A stretch of DNA of 38,459 bases from an uncultured bacterium (GTDB lineage: Bacteria > Bacillota_I > Bacilli_A > Erysipelotrichales > Erysipelotrichaceae). A program made the position numbers and the translations under genes. How positions within the stretch are numbered: the first letter of the stretch is position 1; the number at the start of each line of letters is the position of its first letter. Shown here piece after piece: positions 1-7,659 of this stretch. Where the stretch lies: contig CAINEY010000033.1 in assembly GCA_903847945.1 (NCBI GenBank), forward strand, positions 1 through 38,459. The letters run 5' to 3'. The notes beneath the pieces were generated by a model. The model did no database searches, was not told where the DNA came from, and saw only the letters and a program-made list of their open reading frames with translations.

Positions 1-10
1 ATCCCCGTCT

Positions 11-84
11 TGGAGGTTCCTGTCGGAATCGAACCGACGGTCACAGAGTTGCAGTCTATTGCCTTACCACTTGGCTAAGGAACC
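11..84 (-). tRNA. tRNA-Cys (GCA)
   Basis: The minus strand folds as a complete cloverleaf. A 7-bp acceptor stem (GGTTCCT with AGGAACC), a 5-bp anticodon stem with loop CTGCAAC (anticodon GCA), and a T-loop TTCGATT are visible. The CCA end is encoded at 11-13. It has its own promoter just upstream and is separated from the pot operon by a terminator. Confidence 0.97.
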
Positions 85-103
85 GTCTGAACGGTGCTTT
101 TAA

Positions 104-132
104 ATTATAGCGAAAGGGTCTTTATAATGCAA
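104..132 (-). promoter_or_regulatory. Promoter of tRNA-Cys
   Basis: On the minus strand a -35 box TTGCAT (127-132) and a -10 box TATAAT (104-109) are separated by exactly 17 bases, ending about 20 bases before the tRNA 5' end. Confidence 0.85.
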
Positions 133-173
133 GGAGAATCGGCGACTTTATTGTAAAAAAGCGACGATTCTCC
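133..173. repeat. Inverted repeat next to the tRNA-Cys promoter
   Basis: GGAGAATCG at 133-141 is the exact reverse complement of CGATTCTCC at 165-173. The 23-base AT-rich loop contains a further TTTA/TAAA pairing. No T-run follows on either strand, so it is not an ordinary terminator. It abuts the -35 box of the tRNA-Cys promoter. Confidence 0.5.
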
Positions 174-187
174 CCAGGTCCCTAAGA

Positions 188-219
188 AACAAAACGGCAC
201 GGAAGGATCCGTGCCGTTC
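188..219 (-). terminator. Rho-independent terminator of the pot operon
   Basis: On the minus strand, immediately after the potD stop, AACGGCACGG pairs with CCGTGCCGTT around a short loop and is followed by TTGTTTC. It closes the five-transport-gene operon. Confidence 0.85.
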
Positions 220-224
220 GTGGA

Positions 225-1268
225 TTAGTCGGCTTTGACGCGGGTCCAACGATCGGAAAGGATCGTGACCAGCGCTTCGGAGTAGGCATGGACTTCATCC
301 AGCGGATTGTCCAAACGCGGCGCGTAAGCCGGATTGCCGTAGTAGAAGCCACCCGGAGCCGTTACGGCGTCAAACGCCGCTTTGACGGGTGAAGTATACC
401 CGACGTATTCCGTGTTCTTCTGAGCCACGGCATTGTCCAGCATGTAGTTGATCCATTTGTGGGCCAGATCCGGATTAGGAGCATCCGCCGGAATGACCAT
501 GGAGTCGGTCCAGAGGTTGGTGCCTTCAGCGGGAACAAAGAAGCCCATGTCTTCGTTTTCGGAGAGGACATACGCCGCATCCCCGGAGAAGTCGATGGCC
601 AAGTCTTTTTCACCGTTGATCATGGCATCGATGATGGTTTCGTCGATGTAGACCGGTTTGGTGACATCATTCATCGTCTGCAGCCATTGGAAGGCTTCTT
701 CGATCTGGGCTTCATCGGTGGTGTTGATGGAGTAACCCAGGGATTTGTAAGCCATCATGAAGGCATCGCGCGCCGAGTCATAGACATAGACGCGATCGGC
801 ATACTTGGCATCATGCAGGAAATCCCAGCCTTGGGCTTCCAAGTCCGCGACATCGACGTTGTTCTTGTTGTAGATGACGCCGATGTTGCCGTAGAAGTAC
901 GGCAGACTGTAGACGTTGTTGGGATCAAAGGGACGGTTCAGCATGCCCGGATCGACGTTGGCCATGTTGGGGATCTTGTCCAGATCCAAGGGTTGGAGTT
1001 TGTTTTCTGCAATCAGACGTTCCACCATGTGGTCGGTCGGGACGAGGATGTCGTATTTTTCGCCGGAGGCGAGTTTGGTGTACATCAGTTCGTTGGAGTC
1101 GTAGGTGTCGTAAATGACGCGGACCCCGTATTCGTCTTCAAAATCGGAAATGACGGATTCGTCGATGTAGGCCCCCCAGTTGTAGACTTTGAGGACCGGT
1201 TTTTCACTGCCGGAGCACGCCGTGAGGCTGCCCACCAGCAAGGCGAGAAGAATGAATTTCTTGAGCAT
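225..1268 (-). CDS. potD: Polyamine ABC transporter substrate-binding lipoprotein, copy 1
   Basis: Extracellular binding protein that should capture spermidine/putrescine or a related amine for the PotABC importer. The 347-residue protein has a lipoprotein signal with lipobox LTAC and Cys18 as the lipidated residue, then a full PotD-type fold. The WGAY motif after the first strand and the LWTDS motif near residue 253 match ligand-contacting positions of known PotD proteins. It is the last gene of the operon, 14 bases after the second potD, with AAGGA upstream of ATG. By eye it matches the neighbouring copy at about half of its positions, which indicates an old tandem duplication. The exact ligand cannot be read from the sequence. 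Confidence 0.9.
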   Translation of the reverse strand: MLKKFILLALLVGSLTACSGSEKPVLKVYNWGAYIDESVISDFEDEYGVRVIYDTYDSNELMYTKLASGEKYDILVPTDHMVERLIAENKLQPLDLDKIPNMANVDPGMLNRPFDPNNVYSLPYFYGNIGVIYNKNNVDVADLEAQGWDFLHDAKYADRVYVYDSARDAFMMAYKSLGYSINTTDEAQIEEAFQWLQTMNDVTKPVYIDETIIDAMINGEKDLAIDFSGDAAYVLSENEDMGFFVPAEGTNLWTDSMVIPADAPNPDLAHKWINYMLDNAVAQKNTEYVGYTSPVKAAFDAVTAPGGFYYGNPAYAPRLDNPLDEVHAYSEALVTILSDRWTRVKAD

Positions 1269-1282
1269 GGTTGTTTCCTTTC

Positions 1283-2314
1283 TTAGTTGGCTTTAACTTT
1301 GACCCAGAGGTCAGCGATGACGCGTTTCACGTCTTCATCGTAGTGGAAGACTTCATCCAAAGCGTAATCCAAGCGCGGTGTGTAGGCACTGATGCCTTCG
1401 AACTCGGTGGTTTTCAGTTCGTCATACACCGCGGTGATCGGGCTGGAGTACCCGACGTAGAGGCTGTTGAGCGCAGCAACTTCCGGATCCAACATGAAGT
1501 TGATCCATTTATGGGCCAAGTCGACGTTCTTCGCATCGGTCGGAATGACCATGCTGTCGACCCAGAAGTTGGTGCCTTCTTCCGGCACATAGTAGGTCAT
1601 GTCTTCATTCTCGGCGGTGATGTAGGCCGCATCGCCGGAGTACACCATCGCAATGGCTTTGTTGCCGGCAATCATGTTGTCGATGACGTCATCGGTCGCA
1701 TAGACCGGCTCCATCGTCGCATCCAGTTCTTCCAGCCAATCGTAAGCGGCTTGAAGTTGAGCCGAGACGGCGGTATTCATCGAGAAGCCCAAGGCTTTTA
1801 AGGCGATCATGAACGCATCGCGCTCGGAATCGTAGACGTAGATCTGACCTTTGTAGGCGGGGTTCTTCAGGATGCTCCAGCCGTCTTGCAGATCGGCTTC
1901 ATCCACCAGGGTGGTGTTGACTACCAACCCGACATTGCCCCAGAAGTAAGGCAGACTGTAATCATTCTCAGGATCGAAGTCCAGGCCTTTCACCAAGGGC
2001 AATAAGCCTTCAGCGTTGGGAATCATGGAGAGATCGAGTTTGCGGAGTTTGTCTTCGTCGATCAGGCGTTGAACCATGTAATCGGAAGGCACCAGCACAT
2101 CGAAGGTTTCCCCGCTCATAAGCTTGGTGTACATGGCTTCATTGCTTTCAAACATCTCGTAGATGACGGTAACGTTATATTCTTCTTCGAATTGGGTGAT
2201 GACGCTTTCGTCGATGTAAGCCCCCCAACTAAATACTTTCAGGGTTGGCTTACCGGTTTGGCATCCTGCTAAGAAGAGACTTACCAGCAGGATACTAAAC
2301 ACTGTTTTTTTCAT
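1283..2314 (-). CDS. potD: Polyamine ABC transporter substrate-binding lipoprotein, copy 2
   Basis: A second periplasmic-type binding protein of 343 residues for the same PotABC importer. The lipobox is LAGC with Cys18. The WGAYIDESV segment, the YDSERDAF segment and FWVDSMVIP parallel the first copy. Its ATG overlaps the potC stop by four bases and has GAGG at good spacing, so translation is probably coupled. Compared with E. coli PotD from memory, the Asp168 and Glu171 positions read Ser and Asp in both copies, and Trp229 reads Tyr here and Phe in copy 1. The two copies may therefore bind different amines, or one may be a higher-affinity form. Confidence 0.9.
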   Translation of the reverse strand: MKKTVFSILLVSLFLAGCQTGKPTLKVFSWGAYIDESVITQFEEEYNVTVIYEMFESNEAMYTKLMSGETFDVLVPSDYMVQRLIDEDKLRKLDLSMIPNAEGLLPLVKGLDFDPENDYSLPYFWGNVGLVVNTTLVDEADLQDGWSILKNPAYKGQIYVYDSERDAFMIALKALGFSMNTAVSAQLQAAYDWLEELDATMEPVYATDDVIDNMIAGNKAIAMVYSGDAAYITAENEDMTYYVPEEGTNFWVDSMVIPTDAKNVDLAHKWINFMLDPEVAALNSLYVGYSSPITAVYDELKTTEFEGISAYTPRLDYALDEVFHYDEDVKRVIADLWVKVKAN

Positions 2315-3111
2315 TCCGTACCTCGCAGTTCTTTCTTTTTGAAGAGTGGCGCCAGGTTGACAATCAACAGGACCACGGTGATGATCACGACCAGGATCGT
2401 GGAGAGCGCATTGATCGTGGGATTGATGCGCTTGGACATGGTGTAGACTAGGATGGAGATGTTTTTGACCCCGTTGCCGGAGACAAAGTAGGAGATCACG
2501 AAGTCATCGAAGGACATCGTGAAGGCCAGCAGCGCTCCGGAGATCACGCCCGGCATGATCAGCGGGACAATGACTTTCCACAAGGCTTGAAACGGGGTGG
2601 CCCCCAGATCCATCGCCGCTTCGGCAATGTCCGGATCCAGGTTGCGCAGTTTCGGCAACACCGTCAAGATGACATACGGCGTGGAGAAGATGATGTGGGC
2701 CAAAAGCATGGTGATCATCCCCTTCTCGATCTGCAGGGAGGAGAAGAGCAGCATGAGCCCGATGGCGGTGACGATTTCCGGATTGAGGATCGGAAAGTTG
2801 TTGACGTTGATGATGAGTTCGCGGATGATCCGGCGACTCTTGGAGATCCCGATGGCCGTCAGGGTTCCGACAACCGTGGAGATCACGGTGGTCAAGAGCG
2901 CGACGATCACGGTGACCCAGATGGCCTGCATCATTTCGCGGTTTTCAAAGAGGGCACTGTACCATTGGGTGGAGAATCCGGCCCAGCTGGTCAGGGAGCG
3001 CGAGTTGTTGAAGGAGAAGACCATCAAACTGGCGATCGGCGCATAGAAGAAGACAAGAATGAGCGAGATCAGCACGACGCTGAGGACAACGCGGTTTTTA
3101 GAGCCTACCAT
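2311..3111 (-). CDS. potC: Polyamine ABC transporter permease PotC
   Basis: Inner-membrane permease of the spermidine/putrescine importer, 266 residues. About six hydrophobic segments are present, the first near residues 8-33. The cytoplasmic EAA loop that docks on the ATPase is clear at about 164-188 (EAAMDLGATPFQALWKVI...). Start ATG is preceded by AGGAGG. The gene overlaps potB by seven bases and its stop overlaps the next potD start. Length and order match the standard potABCD arrangement. Confidence 0.94.
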   Translation of the reverse strand: MVGSKNRVVLSVVLISLILVFFYAPIASLMVFSFNNSRSLTSWAGFSTQWYSALFENREMMQAIWVTVIVALLTTVISTVVGTLTAIGISKSRRIIRELIINVNNFPILNPEIVTAIGLMLLFSSLQIEKGMITMLLAHIIFSTPYVILTVLPKLRNLDPDIAEAAMDLGATPFQALWKVIVPLIMPGVISGALLAFTMSFDDFVISYFVSGNGVKNISILVYTMSKRINPTINALSTILVVIITVVLLIVNLAPLFKKKELRGTE

Positions 3112-3950
3112 TTGTTGCCTCCTTGCGCTTCCGCGACGATGTCTTTATCCATCCGACGGGTCAAGTACATCGACAACATGATGATCATCGCCATGATCAG
3201 GGAAATCGCGGAACCGAAGTTCCATTCTCCGACGGTGATGAACTGATTTTCGATGAGGTTCCCGATCAGCATGTATTGTCCGCCACCCAAGAACTTCGGG
3301 ATGATGAACGTGGAGACGGCCGGTAAGAACACCAGGGTGACCCCGGAAATAACGCCCGGCAGGGAGAGCGGGAAGATGACGCGTAAGAAGGTCTGACGCT
3401 GATTGGCCCCCAAGTCGTAGGACGCATGGATGAGGGCTCTGTCCATCTTGGCCAAGGAGGTGTAGATGGAGAGGATCATGAACGGCAGGAAGTTGTAGAC
3501 CATGCCGAGGATGACGGCGAAATCGGTGTACATCATCTTGATGGGACCGACGTTGATCATGGCCAGGAAGCTGTTGATGAGACCCGAATCAGAGAGGATG
3601 CTGATCCACGCGTAAGTGCGCACCAGCATGTTGATCCACATCGGAATGGTGACTAGGAGCATCAGCAGGGTCTGTAAGCGTTCATTGACGTTGGCGATGA
3701 TGTAGGCGATGGGATAGCCGATCAGGATGCAGACGACGGTTGTAATGATCGCCACTTGCATGGACTTCAGCATGACTTTGATGAAGACCGGATCGATGAA
3801 TTTCCCGAAGTTGTCGAAGGTGAACTGGAAGGCCATGACGCTGTTGCCGTGCTTGGTAAAGGCATAAAGCACGATCAGCAGCATCGGAACGACAATGAAG
3901 GCGGTCATCCAGAACAGATAGGGTTTGACTAGATTACCGAAGACTTTCAT
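3105..3950 (-). CDS. potB: Polyamine ABC transporter permease PotB
   Basis: Partner permease of PotC, 281 residues, with an N-terminal membrane segment at about 12-30 and further helices. Its EAA-type loop (ASYDLGANQRQTFLRVIFP) lies near residue 176. The ATG begins one base after the potA stop (TAGCATG) and has only a weak GGGG upstream, which suggests translational coupling to potA. It forms the membrane channel together with PotC. Confidence 0.94.
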   Translation of the reverse strand: MKVFGNLVKPYLFWMTAFIVVPMLLIVLYAFTKHGNSVMAFQFTFDNFGKFIDPVFIKVMLKSMQVAIITTVVCILIGYPIAYIIANVNERLQTLLMLLVTIPMWINMLVRTYAWISILSDSGLINSFLAMINVGPIKMMYTDFAVILGMVYNFLPFMILSIYTSLAKMDRALIHASYDLGANQRQTFLRVIFPLSLPGVISGVTLVFLPAVSTFIIPKFLGGGQYMLIGNLIENQFITVGEWNFGSAISLIMAMIIMLSMYLTRRMDKDIVAEAQGGNKW

Positions 3951-3951
3951 G

Positions 3952-4992
3952 CTAATACCCCATCTTCTGCATGATGTGGATGTCTTCAGGGAAGAAATGC
4001 AGGCCCACTTCCGAGCCGATGGCGGCGTTGTCGGTGGTGTGGATAATGAACTCGCGGTACGGGGTTTCCACTACGATTTCGAAGTGAACGCCTTTGAAGA
4101 GGCTGGATTTCACGATGCCGCGGATCTTGCCCAGTTCCACCGGAACGATGTCGATGTCTTCGGGACGCAAGACGATGTCCACGTTGACGTTCTCTCCGAA
4201 TCCGGCATCGATGCATTCGAATTCCTGATCGTCGAAGGAGACGCGGTAATCATCGAGAATGGTGCCTTCGATGAGGTTGGATTCCCCGATGAAGTCAGCT
4301 ACGAAGCGGTTTTCCGGTTCGTTGTAAATGTCGGTGGGGGTTCCGATCTGTTGGATCTCGCCTTGGTTCATGACGACGATGGTGTCGGACATGGTCAGGG
4401 CTTCTTCCTGATCGTGGGTGACGTAGATGAAGGTAATACCGACTTCCTGTTGGATTTTCTTGAGCTCGTGCTGCATTTCTTTGCGCAGCTTGAGGTCCAA
4501 GGCACCCAAGGGTTCATCCAAGAGGAGGACCATGGGTTCATTGACCAAGGCGCGGGCGATGGCCACGCGTTGTTGCTGACCACCGGACATCAAGGTGACC
4601 GGACGGTCTTCATAGCCTTCCAGACCCACCAGTTTCAGCATCCTGGTCACCTTCTGTTTGATGGTGTCCTTGTCTTGCTTTTTGATGTTGAGTCCAAAGG
4701 CCACGTTGTCGAAGACGTTCATGTGCGGGAAGAGCGCATAACGTTGGAAGACGGTGTTGATTTCGCGTTTGTACGGCGGCACTTTGCTGATCTCGATGCC
4801 ATCGAAGAAGACTTGCCCTTCGTTTTGGCTGAGGAAGCCGCCCAGGATGCGCAAGAGCGTGGTCTTACCGCACCCGGAAGGACCCAGTAGGGTCACGAAT
4901 TCATTCTCATGAATGACCAGGTTAATGCCTTTGAGCACCAAGGTGCCGTTGAATTCTTTGACGATGTTTTTAAATTCAATAAGTTTTCGCAT
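3952..4992 (-). CDS. potA: Polyamine ABC transporter ATPase PotA
   Basis: ATP-hydrolysing subunit of the importer, 346 residues from the chosen start. Walker [10 protein letters not shown] is at residues 37-45, followed by the signature MSGGQQQR (Met instead of the usual Leu), Walker B VLLLDEP, and a C-terminal TOBE-type regulatory region. An upstream in-frame ATG would add 12 residues, but AGGAG sits eight bases before the codon at 4990-4992, and that codon gives the family's usual N-terminus. The stop codon of the regulator gene forms part of this ribosome-binding site. Confidence 0.95.
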   Translation of the reverse strand: MRKLIEFKNIVKEFNGTLVLKGINLVIHENEFVTLLGPSGCGKTTLLRILGGFLSQNEGQVFFDGIEISKVPPYKREINTVFQRYALFPHMNVFDNVAFGLNIKKQDKDTIKQKVTRMLKLVGLEGYEDRPVTLMSGGQQQRVAIARALVNEPMVLLLDEPLGALDLKLRKEMQHELKKIQQEVGITFIYVTHDQEEALTMSDTIVVMNQGEIQQIGTPTDIYNEPENRFVADFIGESNLIEGTILDDYRVSFDDQEFECIDAGFGENVNVDIVLRPEDIDIVPVELGKIRGIVKSSLFKGVHFEIVVETPYREFIIHTTDNAAIGSEVGLHFFPEDIHIMQKMGY

Positions 4993-5000
4993 AGGTGCTC

Positions 5001-5534
5001 CTAGAAAATGGGGGGTGTGCTGACCCATAAGACCGCAGCCGGTTTGTCGGTGTCATTCTTGAGGTAATGGGCGTGGGTGCCTTTGAGGTAGAAGGTTTGG
5101 CCTTTTTTGAGGACCGTTTCCTTCCCGTCCAAGACCAGCCGGAGCTTTCCGTTGACCACATACCCGAACTCTTCACCGTTGTGAGGACTGACATCGAAAC
5201 TGACACTGTGCGGCAGGATATCGATCAACAGCGGTTCCATGGCGTTCTTTTTGGCGTTGGGAACGATCCAATGCAGGGTCATCCCTTCCCGTTCATCCGT
5301 GAAGAAGTCATTTTGGTTGAAGACCACTTTCTCACTGGGATCATCCTGGAAGAACTGAGCCAAGCTGAGTCCCAGGGCGGAAGCGATATCCCCCAGGGTG
5401 ACGATCGACGGCGAGGTCAGATCGCGTTCCAGCTGTGACAGAAAGCCTTTGGACAGTTCGGTACGACTCGCCAGTTCGTCGAGGGTCATGTTGTTTTTGA
5501 CGCGCAGACGTTTGATGCGTTGACCGATGTTCAT
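5001..5534 (-). CDS. XRE-family regulator with C-terminal cupin domain (PuuR-like)
   Basis: Transcription factor of 177 residues. An HTH_3 domain covers about residues 1-60 ([20 protein letters not shown], then [11 protein letters not shown] as recognition region). A cupin domain covers about 100-175 ([17 protein letters not shown]). PuuR/SinR-cupin proteins of this layout commonly sense polyamines or related metabolites. It is the first gene of the pot operon, eight bases before potA, so it probably controls amine uptake and itself. The start with AAAGGA upstream is preferred over an ATG 12 codons earlier that lies inside the candidate operator. Confidence 0.88.
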   Translation of the reverse strand: MNIGQRIKRLRVKNNMTLDELASRTELSKGFLSQLERDLTSPSIVTLGDIASALGLSLAQFFQDDPSEKVVFNQNDFFTDEREGMTLHWIVPNAKKNAMEPLLIDILPHSVSFDVSPHNGEEFGYVVNGKLRLVLDGKETVLKKGQTFYLKGTHAHYLKNDTDKPAAVLWVSTPPIF

Positions 5535-5546
5535 GGGTTCCTTTCG

Positions 5547-5585
5547 GTTTAGCACTACTAAACTTTTCATAAGTTTTTGCTAAAC
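5547..5585 (-). promoter_or_regulatory. Candidate operator of the XRE-cupin/pot operon
   Basis: A 17-bp perfect palindrome GTTTAG-N5-CTAAAC lies at 5547-5563. A second half site GCTAAAC at 5579-5585, with GTTT six bases before it, lies between the first site and the -10 box. The sites sit at the expected transcription start and leader, a position suited to autorepression. Binding is inferred. Confidence 0.6.
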
Positions 5586-5591
5586 AGGATT

Positions 5592-5619
5592 ATTATACAA
5601 AAAAAAGACCCGCACGCAA
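5592..5619 (-). promoter_or_regulatory. Promoter of the XRE-cupin/pot operon
   Basis: On the minus strand TTGCGT (5614-5619) and TATAAT (5592-5597) are separated by 16 bases. The -35 box lies within the second hairpin of the upstream thioredoxin terminator. Confidence 0.65.
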
Positions 5620-5626
5620 GTCTTTT
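5603..5626 (-). terminator. Second terminator hairpin after trxA
   Basis: On the minus strand AAAAGACTTG pairs with CGGGTCTTTT around a four-base loop and is followed by a run of T. It is the distal one of two hairpins and overlaps the promoter of the next operon. Confidence 0.65.
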
Positions 5627-5642
5627 TGCTATTTTTTTGATG

Positions 5643-5668
5643 AAAAAAGAAGGGAGTTCCCTTCTTGG
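5643..5668 (-). terminator. trxA: First terminator hairpin after trxA
   Basis: AAGAAGGG and CCCTTCTT pair around a four-base loop, and TTTT follows on the minus strand. It lies seven bases past the trxA stop. Confidence 0.9.
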
Positions 5669-5673
5669 TTTCA

Positions 5674-5988
5674 TTAAGCGGTCAATGCTTTGTTGATGAG
5701 ATTGGCTAAAGCCGCTTTTTGCTGGAATCCGACGACTTTACCGGCGATCTGGCCATCCTTGAAGACGATCAGGGTCGGAATCGACATGACGCCATAAGCC
5801 TGGGCCACGGCCGGATTGGCATCGACATCCAGTTTGACGATCTGCGCTTTGCCGTCATACTCTTTATCGAGTTGTTCAAGGACGGGTGCGATCATCTTGC
5901 AGGGACCACACCAGTCGGCGTAGAAATCAACCAGGGTGACGCCTTTGGCGATCGTGCTGGAGAAATCCGCTTGGTTCACGTGTTTCAT
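5674..5988 (-). CDS. trxA: Thioredoxin
   Basis: Cytosolic thiol-disulfide oxidoreductase of 104 residues, the normal family length. The active-site motif WCGPCK is at residues 26-31, and the cis-proline segment SIPTLIVF lies near residue 73. GGAGG precedes the ATG (GGAGGTATACTATG). It appears monocistronic, with its own promoter and a double terminator. It would keep protein thiols reduced in an anaerobe. No thioredoxin reductase gene is present in the window. Confidence 0.97.
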   Translation of the reverse strand: MKHVNQADFSSTIAKGVTLVDFYADWCGPCKMIAPVLEQLDKEYDGKAQIVKLDVDANPAVAQAYGVMSIPTLIVFKDGQIAGKVVGFQQKAALANLINKALTA

Positions 5989-6013
5989 AGTATACCTCCG
6001 TTGGTTCGTTTCA

Positions 6014-6024
6014 AGTATAGCACA
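6014..6024 (-). promoter_or_regulatory. Extended -10 promoter of trxA
   Basis: TGTGCTATACT on the minus strand combines a TGTGC extension with a -10 box TATACT. No convincing -35 is seen at 17 bases. It lies 26-36 bases before the trxA start. Confidence 0.65.
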
Positions 6025-6044
6025 GCGCTATCGGTTTGCACGGC

Positions 6045-6929
6045 TTATGACTGAGTGAGAATGTGCTTGCGGATGATGGCCGCAACCCCGTGTTGGACGT
6101 TGGTCAGGGTGACTTCTGCTGCCACTTCCTTGATCTCGGGATCAGCATTGCCCATGGCGATGCCTAAGGGAAAGGCATGGATCATCGTGTAGTCGTTATG
6201 GCTGTCCCCCACGGTCATGACCTCATGGGGGTCGATCTGATGAAGTGCCATGACTTGTTGGATGCCGGTAAGCTTGCTGATGCCTTTGGGGGCCGCATCC
6301 AGCCACAGATCGCCGACGCGAAAGAGTTCGAAGTCTTGACCCAAACGCACACGCAGTTCCGGTTCGCTTTTAAGAAGCTTGGACGAGATGTGCGCAAACC
6401 CGATCTTCTGGAATTCCCCGACGATGTCCTCGTCGCTTTTGATCATGTGGATGTGATGGGCTCGCAGAAATCCAAAAATGTTGGTGAAGGAGAAACGTTT
6501 GAAGATAAAGCCAAAGTAAGGCAACATCGCATTAAGGATCCGATAGAAGGCTCGGGCCGGTAAAAGAGCCTTGGGCGTATAAAACATCAGGCCGTGTTGA
6601 GAAGAAATGACCAATTGTAAGCCAAACTCCTGGGCGACTTTATATGCTTTGCGCGCATCCCGATCATTAATAACGCCGTTGGTGCGCAGTTTATCGGTGG
6701 CCATGTCGTAGAATTGTTGCCCGTTATTGAGCACCAGATACCCGCCGAAACGGTCCATCTGGAGTTCTTTGGCATAGGCTAACGTGGAATCCAAGCCGCG
6801 TCCGGTCGCCAAAACGATGCGTGTTCCGCGTTCTTGGGCTTCCAGAATGGCTTGCTTGTTTTCCGAGGAAATGCTTTTCCCGTGATTAAGCAGGGTCCCA
6901 TCCAAATCCGAGACAAACAGCTTGATCAT
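6045..6929 (-). CDS. Cof-type HAD-superfamily phosphatase
   Basis: Predicted cytosolic sugar-phosphate or nucleotide-type phosphatase, 294 residues. The HAD motifs are in order: DLDGT at 8-12 with both catalytic Asp, motif II threonine in VLATGRG, the lysine in APKGISK, and GDSHNDYTM as motif IV. The large central cap is of the Cof/C2B type. Its ATG overlaps the nagB stop by four bases, so it is probably co-translated with the amino-sugar genes. A role in dephosphorylating an amino-sugar phosphate is possible but cannot be read from sequence. Confidence 0.88.
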   Translation of the reverse strand: MIKLFVSDLDGTLLNHGKSISSENKQAILEAQERGTRIVLATGRGLDSTLAYAKELQMDRFGGYLVLNNGQQFYDMATDKLRTNGVINDRDARKAYKVAQEFGLQLVISSQHGLMFYTPKALLPARAFYRILNAMLPYFGFIFKRFSFTNIFGFLRAHHIHMIKSDEDIVGEFQKIGFAHISSKLLKSEPELRVRLGQDFELFRVGDLWLDAAPKGISKLTGIQQVMALHQIDPHEVMTVGDSHNDYTMIHAFPLGIAMGNADPEIKEVAAEVTLTNVQHGVAAIIRKHILTQS

Positions 6930-7651
6930 GAAAGCAAGCTGGCTGCGTCTTCATCCAACAGCAGCGTCACATCCGGATGCGTTTGAAGGATCGTACACGG
7001 CACATCGACCGTGATCTTCCCCTTGACCAACTCTTTGATGGCCTGGGCTTTTTTGGCTCCGGTCGCAATCAAGAGGATCTTCTTGGCGCGCAGGATATCG
7101 CTGATGCCCATGGAAATAGCATATTCGGGGACTTCATCCAGACTGTTGAAGAATCGCGCATTGTCCAAACGGGTTTGTTTGTGCATACGTACGACATGCA
7201 CCGTGGAATCGACCGGAGTTCCCGGTTCATTGAATCCGATGTGTCCATTGGATCCGACACCCAAGACCTGAAGATCGACGGTGTGTGACCACAACGCATC
7301 GTGATAGGCTTTCGCATTGGCTTCCAGATCATGGCCTTCAGCGCTGGGCATGTGGATGTTGGCGCGATCGATGTCGACGTGGTTAAAGAGATGCTGGTTC
7401 ATGAAGGTCAAATAACTCTGGGCATGATCAGCCGGTAAGCCGACGTACTCATCCAAGTTAAAGGTAGTGACTGATTTGAAACTGAGTCGCTTCGCTTTGA
7501 CTTCATCGACCAAGCGGGCATACATCCCGACCGGACTGGATCCGGTAGCAAGGCCCAAGGTGACCTGGGGTTTGGAGTGGATGACAGCTTTGACCAACTC
7601 GCAGGCTTTCGCATCCAACTCAGCCTGGCTTCTAAAAACGAAAATGTTCAT
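6926..7651 (-). CDS. nagB: Glucosamine-6-phosphate deaminase
   Basis: Converts glucosamine 6-phosphate to fructose 6-phosphate and ammonia, feeding amino sugars into glycolysis. The 241-residue protein is of the short Bacillus type. It shows LGLATGSSPVGMY (phosphate loop), TTFNLDEYVGL (catalytic Asp region), and VLGVGSNGHIGFNEPGT (catalytic and substrate loop). AAGGAG precedes ATG. It lies eight bases after the lipid kinase gene, in the same direction as nagA. Confidence 0.96.
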   Translation of the reverse strand: MNIFVFRSQAELDAKACELVKAVIHSKPQVTLGLATGSSPVGMYARLVDEVKAKRLSFKSVTTFNLDEYVGLPADHAQSYLTFMNQHLFNHVDIDRANIHMPSAEGHDLEANAKAYHDALWSHTVDLQVLGVGSNGHIGFNEPGTPVDSTVHVVRMHKQTRLDNARFFNSLDEVPEYAISMGISDILRAKKILLIATGAKKAQAIKELVKGKITVDVPCTILQTHPDVTLLLDEDAASLLS

Positions 7652-7659
7652 AAGGCTCC

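Noticed and set aside
459-1286. A 275-residue open frame on the plus strand opposite potD copy 1
   Set aside because: It is a shadow of the real gene: no ribosome-binding site, composition dominated by Val, Asp, Gly and Phe as expected for the antisense frame, no family resemblance.
3925-4890. A 321-residue open frame on the plus strand opposite potA
   Set aside because: Same antisense artefact; the opposite strand encodes a full PotA with all ABC motifs.
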